From Secundilactobacillus odoratitofui DSM 19909 = JCM 15043 (GTDB lineage: Bacteria; Bacillota; Bacilli; Lactobacillales; Lactobacillaceae): 64,000 nucleotides of DNA. The stretch's first letter is position 1, and every line of letters begins with the position of its first letter. The stretch covers positions 186,502-250,501 of the forward strand of contig NZ_AZEE01000028.1 in assembly GCF_001434895.1 (NCBI RefSeq). The letters run 5' to 3'. Below are positions 35,401 to 44,900 of the stretch, piece after piece. The notes beneath the pieces were generated by a model. The model was not told the origin of the DNA, ran no database searches, and saw only the letters and a program-made list of their open reading frames with translations. Made by a program: the position numbers and the translations under genes.

Positions 35401-38400
35401 ATTACAGCCCCGGATTACACTAATCAGGGTTATCAATTAGTGACACCAAGCACCGTGACGGTATCGTCAACGCCAAATCAGACGTTGAACGTTACTTATG
35501 CACAATTGGTGAACTATACGCTGCAACCAGTTGATGCGAGCGGTAACGCAATCACGACTTTGCCGACGTCAACCGGTAAAGGGGTGGCTGGCAAATCAAT
35601 TACACCACCAACTTACACGGGCTATAACGTTAATGGAACTTATACTGTGCCAACTGCCAGTGGTGTCGTGAAAGTCATATACACACCGAAAACGATGACG
35701 GTCACCATGACGCCCGTTGATGGTAATGGTAATGTGATTTCTGACTTGGCAGTTACCACCTATACCAATATGGCTGGTGGGACGATTATTAACACCTACC
35801 CGACGTATGCTGGTTACCAACTCAAAACGACTGGTTCAGTCACTGTGCCAATTAGTGACAATTCAACCTACAATATCCAGGTCACATATTTGAAACAAGC
35901 TACAATCAACGTGACTGGGACAAGTAGCGCCACTTATACCGGAGACGTGCAGGCGCCAATCCTTGCCAACTACAAACTGACGTTGCCTGATGGTCGGACT
36001 TACACCTTGTCTGCTAGCGACATTACCGCAATCGATGCTAAAGGACAGGTGACCAATGCCATTGACAGTGGGGCTTATTCAGTTGGCTTAACCAGTAGTG
36101 CGCTGGCGGCAATTCAGACACAACTGGCTAACAACTACGTCATTACCGCTGCTTCGCCAACTGCCACTTTTACGATTAACAAAAAAGCTGGTACGGCGAC
36201 AATTGGTACTGGTCAAAAACCCTATGACAACGATCCCCAAACCAACCAAACTGTTTATACAGTTACAATGCCAACGGGCGAAACTGCACCGACTATGACA
36301 GCAGATGATTTTGATATTACTGGCATTAATAGCCAAGATGTTGGAAACTACACTATTAAGTTGAGTGACGCTGGACTAGCAAAGTTAAATGAAACCTCTA
36401 AGAACTTCAGCTTCACACAGAATAGTGTCAAAGCGGGTTCGTTTAAAATTACTCAAGCAACTGGCACCGTTTCAATTACGGGATATGCCCGCGATTTCGA
36501 CGGTAGCACAGATGTTGATATTTCCAAACTTGCAGTTTCGGTTCCAAGTGGGGCGAAAATACCAACTTGGACGGCAGCTGATTTCGATTTAAGTTCGGTT
36601 AAGAGTGCGAATGTTGGTAATTATAACGTCACGCTTTCAGCAAAGGGTCTCGAAGATTTGAATGCTGTGAATATCAATTTTAGTTTCGCAGCTGGTAACT
36701 TAGCCAGTGGGACTTTCCAAATTCTACCTGCTAAAGCCACTGTAAAAATTGGTAATCACGAAAAAAATTATGATAATAATGCTGCGACAGATCCGACTAT
36801 GTATGATGTGGCATTATCAGAAGGGCTTGTCGCCCCAACTTGGACGGCAGACGATTTTGATTTAAGTGGTATTACGAGTCAGAATGTCGGAACCTATGCA
36901 GTAAAATTATCTGACACCGGTGTGCAAAAATTGAAGGCGGCTAACGCGAACTATGCGATTGACGCATCAGTTGTGACAGCCGGACAATTCACCATTAACA
37001 AGGCAAAGGTTACGTTAACAGTTCCAACTGAATCGGTTGCCTACACTGGTAAAGCTGTTAGTGCCTTAACACCGGTTATTGAGGGCGTTCCTGAAAAGGG
37101 TGAATCGCTCAACGCCTCATTAACCGATATTAGCAAAGCAATTCAGGTCGGCACTTACCCGCTTACCGCAACCGTCAATCAAACTGACAATCCAAATTAT
37201 CAGGTCACTGTTACGCCAGGATCTTTGACGATTACACCAATTTCTGGTGATGTGATTATTGGTTCTGGTCAAAAACTTTATGACGGCGATGTGAACACTG
37301 ATTCGAAAATTTTTGATGTAACTTTGCCAAACTTGGCCATTGCGCCAACTTGGACACCGGCTGATTTTGATTTGAGTGGCATCACCTCTCAAAACGCGGG
37401 TCGTTATTCGGTTACCTTATCTGATCAGGGCTTGACTGATTTAAACAAGATCAACCCGAACTTCGTGTTTACTGAGGACAATATTAAAGCTGGCACCTTT
37501 ACCATCAATAAAGCGTCAATCACAATTACAGCACCAACCTTGTCAAAAATATATGACGGCAAGGCTTATATTAGTGCGGACGTAAAAGCAAAAGTGATTG
37601 TCACTAAACCTGCTTTGGGTGTTGCGCCGGTTTATACTTTGACAGATACTAACCAGTGGACTAGTGCTGGTACTTACAATCTGACAATCAGCACTGACGA
37701 AAATCAGAACGGCAATTACGACATTACCGTCAAACCTGGTCAATTAACAATTACTCAAGCCCAAGGCATCGCTTCAGTGGTTTCAACTTCCAAACCTTGG
37801 GACAATAACGCAGCAACTGATCCAACGACATTTGACGTCAAAGTTGCTGATGGTTTAACCAACCCAACCAATTGGGAAGCGTCAGACTTTGATGTAACTG
37901 GTATTACTAGCCAGAAAGTTGGCAGTTATCCAGTTAAGCTGACTGCCGCGGGAATTTCAAAACTAGAAGCTGCTAATCTAAACTACACGTTTACGAACGG
38001 TGTCACTGCGGGGACCTTTACGATTGCTCAACTCACCCCGCAAATTCACATTGGTGACGGTAGCAAAGTTTATGATGGTGTTGTAGGTACTGAAGGTAAA
38101 GTCTTTGACGTAACTTTTGACAGTAAAATTGCCAAATTGATTGCGATGCCGACCTTTGATGCCTCCGACTTTGATACTAGTGATGTTGGTAAGGACGCTA
38201 AGATTTACACGGTGACATTGAACAGTCAGGGATTGGGCAAATTGCAGGACCTAAACCCTAACGTTGCATTTAAATCTGAGAACTTAATCGCAGGTCATTT
38301 CACAATTCTCAAACGACCTGCTACAATCACTGGACCAACCATGACAAAGGTTTATGGGACGTCAGATTTCACTACCACCCAGGATGTGGTAACAACAGGT

Positions 38401-41400
38401 GTAATAGATGGTGAAACGTTAAAATACGCCTTAGCGGAAACCTCTGAATCAGACGCCGGAACGCATGATCTTGACGTTATCGTTGGCGATAATCCAAACT
38501 ATACTGTAACGACCCAAAGCGGGCATTACATCATTACACCGGCAACGGCTACCATTCAGATTGGTGACGTAACCAAAGTGTATGACGGTACAGCTACCAC
38601 GGACCCAACTACTTTTACGGTGACATTGCCTGAAGGTGTCAAGGCTCCGTCGTGGCAAGCAGTGGACTTTGATCTCAGTGGCATCACCAGTCAGGATGTT
38701 GGTGAATACGAGATCAAATTATCACAGACAGGTCTGGACGATTTAAACGCGCAAAATTCTAACTATCTTTTCACACAGGATAACGTCACTGCAGGTACGT
38801 TCAGCATCACAAAAACACCGATTACAATTACCGCAAATGACATTGTAAAAACCTACGATGATCAGCCCGCATCAACACCAACTGCCACGGTTTCTGGTCT
38901 GACAGCGAACATGGTAGACGTGGTGTATTCACTTAATGCTGAAGAATTGAAGAATGATATCAACGCCGGTAATTACAATATTACTGTCACAGCGTTAGAA
39001 AATGAGAATAAGAATTATACGATTACAACCAATCCGGCGAAGTTGATTATTAATCAGCAGGCTATCGGTGTCGAACTTGGCACGGCGACAAAACCCTATG
39101 ATAATGATCCAAGTACTGATCCGAAGCAGGTGGCAGTGAAACTAGCCGATGGCCTTACTGCACCAACTTGGACGGATGATGACTTTGTAGTTGAAACCCA
39201 TGACCAATCAGTTGGCAATTATGCCGTGACGCTTAGTGACAAGGGTATTGACGCCTTAAACACCGCAAACCCTAACTATACATTCGAAAAATCGTTAGTG
39301 GTTGCAGGTGTGTTTAGTATTACCCAAGCTGCCGGTACAATGACGATTGAACCTCGGAGTAAAACCTACGATGGCGACACTAGTACTGATCCCGCCGATA
39401 ACGCGTTAGTTGTTGATTTACCTACTAACGCAGTTCGGCCCGAATGGCAAGATGGTGATTTCACCGGTCTGACGAGTGAAAACGTGGGTGACTACATCAT
39501 TACTTTGACGGCCCAAGGACTCAAACGCCTTCAGGATGCAAACCCTAACTTTTCATTTAAGGCTTCAAGCATCACAGCGGGAACTTTCTCAATTACTCCT
39601 GCTGAAATTACGATTCAAGCGCCAACGCTAACGAAAGTATATGATGGTCAGGCCTATCAAGGGGCTATCTCTGCCACGGTCACCGGCGTGCCGACAAAGG
39701 GTGTCACACCAGTCTTCACGTTGAGTGATATTTCGAAACAAACCAACGTTACGACAACGCCTGTCGCAATCAATGTCTTCCCGACTGAAGGAGCCAATGG
39801 TAACTACATGTTTACCACTACTGCTGGACAACTGACGATTACGCCAGCGGATGCCACAATCACTGCTATAACTGGCACGAAAGTTTACGACGGTAATACT
39901 GATGTCACTAATAGCGATTTTACCGTCACTTTAGGCCAAGGTTTAGTTGCGCCAGCAGATGGTTTTACTGTGGCCGACTTTGATGTGGACGGTATTACTA
40001 GTGCTGATGTAGGAACTCAATATACGATTAGCCTAAGCGCTGATGGACAGAAAAGACTGGCTGAGGCTAATCCAAATTACACGATTACGAATGCTGGATT
40101 GAAAGGTAACTTTACGATTACGCCGGCCACTGCCACAGCTTCAATCAATGGCGTCACAAAATCCTATGATGGTGATAGTTCAACTGATCCAAAACAATAC
40201 ACTGTGGAAGTTAACGGTGTTGATGGTCAGAAGACAGTGACATTGGATGCAAAATACTTTGCAATTAAGAATACTGGTCAAAATGTTGGTAATTATACTG
40301 TCTCGCTGACTGGTGATGGACTAGCTGAACTTCAATCACAATTTCCAAATTATACGATTGGCCAGGTTAGTGACGGTCAATACTCAATTACACCGGTTAC
40401 AATTACGGGTTCACTGAGTGATTGGAAAGATACTTTTGGTCAGCAACACAATCCAGTCAGTGCAGTGCAATGGGCAAACCTACCAAATAAGGGTGATAAA
40501 CCAGTTTACAGCATAACCGACACTACCAAGTTGACTGCAGTTGGCAACTACCAGGTCGTGATTACCGCCAGTCAGGCCGATAATCCAAACTACTTGATCC
40601 AAACCTCACCAGCGACCTACCATATCGTGAAAGCTGAAGGAATGGCAACTATCGAGGCTGCCACCAAGGTTTTTGACAACGATCAAATTACTGATCCTGC
40701 GACGTATACGGTGACGCTTAATTCTGGTGCAACTAATGTTGCCTGGACAGCTGATGATTTTGCTGACGACAATGCTACTGACCAAAATGTGGACAGTGTG
40801 CACCACATTACGCTTACCACCGCTGGATTAGCAAAATTGAATGAGGCTAATCAAAATTATTTCTTTACTGGATCGACCGAAGCTAATACTACAAGTGGAA
40901 GTTTAACGATCACACCTCGGCCGGTCACAATTACAGCGCCAACAATCATAAAGACCTTTGACAGTAACCCGTATTCAGGCGAAGTTATGGCACAGGTGGA
41001 CGGGCAAGTAGACAGTTCACCAGTTATTTACAGTCTTGACAGTGTTAGTGATGATATAGATCAGGGTACTTACACCATTGGCGTCAAATATGATGAAAGT
41101 GCCAACGCTAACTACACAATTACCGCTGAGGCTGGCTCACTCACGATTAATCACATCTTGGCGACTCTAACAGTTAACACAAGTAGCCCCAAAACTTACG
41201 ATGGCAAAAACGATGTAGATACTTCAATACTCACAGTTAGTCTACCTGGTGGATTAACGCCACCCGAATTATCTGCTTCTGACTTCGATTTTACTAACGT
41301 TGGAACGGACGTCGGCGATTATCAGATTTCGTTGACAAAAGCTGGAATTGATAAATTAAACACCATTAATAAAAATTACCAGTTTGATTTATCTCGTGTA

Positions 41401-41958
41401 AATTCAGGTACTTTTAGCATTATACAAGCAAAAGGAACGGCTACTATTCAAGGTGGCACAGCTGGTTATAATGGTGATGCTTCCACTGATCCGAAGACGT
41501 TTAATGTTACTTTGTATTCAAATGAAGTTGCCCCTGAAGGTGGTTGGGTGGCTAGTGACTTTACTGGTATTGCTAGCCAAAATGTTGGGACCTATTCCAT
41601 TCAACTCACGCAATCTGGGTTGAATCGGTTGAATGCTGCCAATCCGAACTATATTTTTAATTTGGATGATATTACTCCAGGAAATTATGTTATTACAAAA
41701 GCGAATGTGACGATTACTGCGCCAACACTGACTAAAATTTACGATGGTAAGGCCTATTCAGGTGACTATCAACCGACTATCACCGGTCAACCTGCTTCTG
41801 GAGATAAGCTTGTTTACAAATTAACGGATATTTCTCAGTACACTGATGTAAAACAGACGCCAGTAGTAATTACGGTCGATCCTGGCGATAATCCAAACTA
41901 TAACGTTACTCCTGTTAATGGCAAGTTAACCATTACAAAGGCTTCAGCCAGTGTCTAA
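32425..41958 (+). CDS. Giant cell-wall adhesin, 5' part (interrupted by in-frame TAA)
   Basis: This open frame encodes 3177 residues. A KxYKxGKxW-like signal peptide (KMFKHKGSWAF at 21-31, probable cleavage after AHA51) leads into a Ser/Thr/Asn-rich stretch (52-about 190). A beta-rich, L-type-lectin-like head follows (about 209-451, with GGGLGIILQPVDPADTG). Then come about ten MucBP-like modules (453-1158) and 23 YDG/MBG-like modules. I read no cysteine. Start ATG 32425 has GTTGGGAG eight bases upstream. The frame stops at TAA 41956-41958 in the middle of a normal module and continues open in the same frame to 50880. As it stands, this product has a signal peptide but no wall anchor and would be released. 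Confidence 0.85.
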   Translation: MTKRKQKAYELATQTRKEHFKMFKHKGSWAFVEITVVTGLFFGVNSMVAHAQTGGDAASVTTSSTKTTTNNSASVTSSTNVASNTSDATSTGQSGADSSSVSAETVTDNSNTGQNNTQSETNTATSTANDSGTSLNDETKTSESNNSQTTTTAQTTPAVAYKSMQTSAASTPTTATTTATNQVTTANLNGTNIANVNADGTISTTDVNRVSYSTADEIAANFIATRNVKSNNKITSTDLSSQIQTGTVTLVPNVGTTAGALTFNNQIDTSQTFTFTTALTTNLGDNSGGGLGIILQPVDPADTGVGPGSDPTADIGILGLPNTYFAGRDGYAHSNGDVNWNTLSIRATDKNGNLSTSTPVWKSTSTFSTTATEYVILNWTPTLINNDNTVTGSLVYTSYSDAAHTKQNQTVTGNDIVLNRSESIAAFGATGGVSATRIVSAPTITATIASVPVTINYVNVDTGATISTSDVTNVNIGESLTIADTTDLSTNTVAPKAIDGYRFVKAISGDGSSTVNVTNSVLNAGTSSSSANNITLYYTNQNTYTIQPVDGAGNNISGLGALSTTGTIGSTVATPVYAGYTAASSTVTVPNTNGATVKVLYVAQKAGTVTVQYVGANGSSLPTSVQPASVILGSGTLGSPFNVASPLIDGYVASQSAISGTYTTDAQTITVTYTPTNNAYTITPVDTNDNPIAGLAPTGGNAVTGQTITLPDYSAQGYSLVSGQSYTVQPGVINYNVQYLPMTATITVNYIVKVADGTTSTTQTVQTVATGNSYNIVTPVIAGYTPDITAVTGVYGFTGSASRQTTFTVTYTPNLVTVSYVFTGLDDATLKIAQASPQGKTTQMPVGTPNTVLAPDLSKYGYTFVQRMQTVTISADPSANVIVIAYKGNPTQITVNYVDTTGKILSPATTQTGIVGGSYTITSPTVTGYTPNQAMVSGTYTVANQTANNSQLTVTYKANTTMVAYTIQPVDANGNKISSLTPVTGYAAAGTVITAPDYTNQGYQLVTPSTVTVSSTPNQTLNVTYAQLVNYTLQPVDASGNAITTLPTSTGKGVAGKSITPPTYTGYNVNGTYTVPTASGVVKVIYTPKTMTVTMTPVDGNGNVISDLAVTTYTNMAGGTIINTYPTYAGYQLKTTGSVTVPISDNSTYNIQVTYLKQATINVTGTSSATYTGDVQAPILANYKLTLPDGRTYTLSASDITAIDAKGQVTNAIDSGAYSVGLTSSALAAIQTQLANNYVITAASPTATFTINKKAGTATIGTGQKPYDNDPQTNQTVYTVTMPTGETAPTMTADDFDITGINSQDVGNYTIKLSDAGLAKLNETSKNFSFTQNSVKAGSFKITQATGTVSITGYARDFDGSTDVDISKLAVSVPSGAKIPTWTAADFDLSSVKSANVGNYNVTLSAKGLEDLNAVNINFSFAAGNLASGTFQILPAKATVKIGNHEKNYDNNAATDPTMYDVALSEGLVAPTWTADDFDLSGITSQNVGTYAVKLSDTGVQKLKAANANYAIDASVVTAGQFTINKAKVTLTVPTESVAYTGKAVSALTPVIEGVPEKGESLNASLTDISKAIQVGTYPLTATVNQTDNPNYQVTVTPGSLTITPISGDVIIGSGQKLYDGDVNTDSKIFDVTLPNLAIAPTWTPADFDLSGITSQNAGRYSVTLSDQGLTDLNKINPNFVFTEDNIKAGTFTINKASITITAPTLSKIYDGKAYISADVKAKVIVTKPALGVAPVYTLTDTNQWTSAGTYNLTISTDENQNGNYDITVKPGQLTITQAQGIASVVSTSKPWDNNAATDPTTFDVKVADGLTNPTNWEASDFDVTGITSQKVGSYPVKLTAAGISKLEAANLNYTFTNGVTAGTFTIAQLTPQIHIGDGSKVYDGVVGTEGKVFDVTFDSKIAKLIAMPTFDASDFDTSDVGKDAKIYTVTLNSQGLGKLQDLNPNVAFKSENLIAGHFTILKRPATITGPTMTKVYGTSDFTTTQDVVTTGVIDGETLKYALAETSESDAGTHDLDVIVGDNPNYTVTTQSGHYIITPATATIQIGDVTKVYDGTATTDPTTFTVTLPEGVKAPSWQAVDFDLSGITSQDVGEYEIKLSQTGLDDLNAQNSNYLFTQDNVTAGTFSITKTPITITANDIVKTYDDQPASTPTATVSGLTANMVDVVYSLNAEELKNDINAGNYNITVTALENENKNYTITTNPAKLIINQQAIGVELGTATKPYDNDPSTDPKQVAVKLADGLTAPTWTDDDFVVETHDQSVGNYAVTLSDKGIDALNTANPNYTFEKSLVVAGVFSITQAAGTMTIEPRSKTYDGDTSTDPADNALVVDLPTNAVRPEWQDGDFTGLTSENVGDYIITLTAQGLKRLQDANPNFSFKASSITAGTFSITPAEITIQAPTLTKVYDGQAYQGAISATVTGVPTKGVTPVFTLSDISKQTNVTTTPVAINVFPTEGANGNYMFTTTAGQLTITPADATITAITGTKVYDGNTDVTNSDFTVTLGQGLVAPADGFTVADFDVDGITSADVGTQYTISLSADGQKRLAEANPNYTITNAGLKGNFTITPATATASINGVTKSYDGDSSTDPKQYTVEVNGVDGQKTVTLDAKYFAIKNTGQNVGNYTVSLTGDGLAELQSQFPNYTIGQVSDGQYSITPVTITGSLSDWKDTFGQQHNPVSAVQWANLPNKGDKPVYSITDTTKLTAVGNYQVVITASQADNPNYLIQTSPATYHIVKAEGMATIEAATKVFDNDQITDPATYTVTLNSGATNVAWTADDFADDNATDQNVDSVHHITLTTAGLAKLNEANQNYFFTGSTEANTTSGSLTITPRPVTITAPTIIKTFDSNPYSGEVMAQVDGQVDSSPVIYSLDSVSDDIDQGTYTIGVKYDESANANYTITAEAGSLTINHILATLTVNTSSPKTYDGKNDVDTSILTVSLPGGLTPPELSASDFDFTNVGTDVGDYQISLTKAGIDKLNTINKNYQFDLSRVNSGTFSIIQAKGTATIQGGTAGYNGDASTDPKTFNVTLYSNEVAPEGGWVASDFTGIASQNVGTYSIQLTQSGLNRLNAANPNYIFNLDDITPGNYVITKANVTITAPTLTKIYDGKAYSGDYQPTITGQPASGDKLVYKLTDISQYTDVKQTPVVITVDPGDNPNYNVTPVNGKLTITKASASV
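33781..35898 (+). repeat. Tandem MucBP-like modules
   Basis: About ten modules of 62-89 residues alternate between two kinds. One opens with a VxINYV or ITVNYVDTTG strand and carries a P-x-x-xGYTP turn. The other opens YTIQPVDxxGNxI and carries a YxGY turn. Both end in a VTYT- or VLYV-like strand. They resemble MucBP domains of mucus-binding lactobacillus proteins. DNA identity between modules is low, so they are old repeats. Confidence 0.7.
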
Positions 41959-44900
41959 TCTATCACTGGCAGCAAAGTTTATGATGGCTCCGGGGTGACT
42001 TCTGCTGAGGGTATTCAAGTCAGCCTCTCGACGGGAATTGTTCCACCAGAAAATGGGTGGCAACTTGATGACTTTGATGTATCACATGTTGATACTGACG
42101 CCGGTACCTATACAATCAAACTAAGTGATACGGGTCTTTCGAGGTTGCAACAACAAAATCCAAACTATGCGATAACAGATGACACGACGTCGGTGACGGG
42201 AAATTATCAAATTCTTAAAGCGGACGCCAATGCTCAAATTGTGTCACCTGGGGATAAAACATATGATGGCATCTCAGATACTGATCCTAAAACTTATGAC
42301 ATTATCATTAATGGTGATAAAACTAAGAAAGTGACATTAGATAAGTCATATTTCACAGATAACAACGGTAATGAAGACGTTGGTACCTACACGATTGCTC
42401 TAACTGGTGAAGGATTCAGTGCGTTGCATGATGCATTTCCAAACTATGATTTCACTGCAGATAGCGTTAAAACTGGTTCATTTAAGATTACACCAGCACC
42501 TGTGACTTTGAGCTTTGAGAATTGGTCGGATGATTATGGTCAGCCGACAACACTCAGTAACAAACAGGCAATTATCTATTATGGTAAGCCAGAGAAGGGT
42601 ACTGACATCAAGGCCAGTTTGACTGACAATTCAATGGACACAAACGCCGGCACTTACACCATAGACATCAGTGTTGATACGAACGCCAATCCGAACTACA
42701 CAATCACAACGCAGTCTGGTACGTACATCGTCAACCAAATTCCTGGGTCCGTTACGATTAGTAATAAAACCAAGACCTACGATGGCGATGAGTCCACGGA
42801 CCCAGACATTTATGATGTACAACTCAACGATGGCGCCACTGATGGCGTCACTGATATCAACTGGCAATCTAGTGATTTTGAAGATACTAACGCTGATAAT
42901 CAAAATGCCGGTAGTACGCACACAATTACTTTGTCGCAAAGTGGTTTAGATCGACTCAATGCGGCTAATCGGAACTTTAAATTTAATGCGAGTGTTGTTA
43001 CTACAGGCACTTTAACAATCAACAAGGCGCCGATTACGATTACTGCACCGACTGTTTCGAAAATTTATGATGGACAGGCTTATGGTGACTTGCCTGCTGC
43101 AACTGTGATTGGTTTACCAGCCAAGGGAGTTGCCCTAAATTACGACCTGACAGACGTTTCAGGTGACACAGAGGCTAATGAAGGGTATGCAATTGATGTC
43201 CTGAATTATTCGGATAACAATCCTAACTATGACATTGCTCCGGTTGCTGGAAAATTAACCATCCAAAAGAAGTCTGTAGTAGCAACTGTGGAAGATTACA
43301 CGCGACCTTATGATGCTACGAAGAACGTTGACTGGCAGACATTAGTGACCCTGCCAGAAGACACAAACCTTCCGTCTGACTGGTCAGAAGCTGATTTCGA
43401 CTTCTCTGCAGTTGAATCGGATGCTGGCAGTTACGCCATTACGTTGAATCAAGACGGAATTACCGCCTTGAATAAAACCAACCCTAATTATCAATTTGAT
43501 TTGGCCACAACCAAGGCAGGTACCATGACCATTACAAAGGCCCCAGGTCAATTGTCAATTAGTGGTGGCGAGAAAGTTTACGATGGTGATTCCACCAATG
43601 TTCCAAGTGTTTTTGATGTGACCTTACCCGAAAATGACCAAACTCAAATTGATTGGCAAGCTGGTGATTTTACAGGTATAACTAGCAGTAATGCAGGAAC
43701 GTATACAGTAACCTTGAGTGCTGCAGGACTAGTGCGACTCAATGCTGCTGATAAAAATTATCAGTTTACGTCAGATCCTGAAAGTATGACGCCAGGTATC
43801 TACAAGATTGACGTCCGAAACATTACGATCACAGCGCCAACTTTGACTAAAGTTTATGATGGTAACCCGTACCAAGGTGATTATGCGGCTACTATTACTA
43901 ATACGGTTGACGGCTCAGCATTACCAAGTACGGCAGTTAAACCTACGTATAGTTTGACTGATATTACTGGGGATAAGAAAGCTACTGATAGTCCAATTGA
44001 AATTACGGTTGATGCTGATGCAAATGCAAACTATATCATTACGCCTGTTTCAGGTAGCTTAACCATTACCAAAGCACCAATGAGCATTACTTCAATTGCC
44101 GGTGGTAAAGTTTACGACGGTCAAGAATTAACTAATGCGAGCGACATTACTGTAACTGTGCCCAATCAGTTAAAACAGGTGGATTGGGATGTGTCTGATT
44201 TTACTGTTACGAAACCAAGTGCCAACAAAGGCCAATATTTAATTGGACTGAGTGAAGCTGGTCAGGGTAAATTGACTGCGGCTAATCCAAACTATGACAT
44301 TCAAAATCTAGACATCACAGGTCAATATGTAATCAATCAGGCTGTTGGAGCTGCGCAGTTGGATACTTCTGCTGAAAAACCATATGATGGTCTGGACGGC
44401 ACGAATCCGTCCACTTTCAACTTGTACGTCAATGGTGATACAACCAATCCACTAAAGCTGACTAGCGACCAATTTGTGATTGCCGGGAATAGTCAAAACG
44501 TGGGCACGTACACAGTTTCATTAACGTCAGCTGGATTAGATGCTTTAAAGACTGCCTATCCAAACTACACATTTAAAGATACAGATATCCAAGACGGTAG
44601 TTTTACGATTACACCAATGGCTATCACGATTGCAGCGCCTACTTGGTCGGATACTTATGGTGAAAAGGGCCAAATTCCAGCTTGGACGGCCGATAAAACT
44701 TTAACTGGTGTTCAACCGGACGTCACAATCACCCCAACTGCTGATATCAAAAATGCTGGACAATATGACATTACAATTTCTTACCAAGCTGATAGTTCGG
44801 TTAATAAGAATTACATCATTACGACTGTGCCGGGTAAGTATACGATTAATGAGGCTATTGGTTCGGTTAAAATTGCGGATGCTAGCAAAGTTTATGATGG

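Noticed and set aside
41940-41995. Programmed frameshift or intron at the break in the adhesin gene
   Set aside because: The frame is the same on both sides of the stop, there is no slippery heptamer with a pseudoknot, and no intron boundaries are visible. Only a single stop codon needs explaining.
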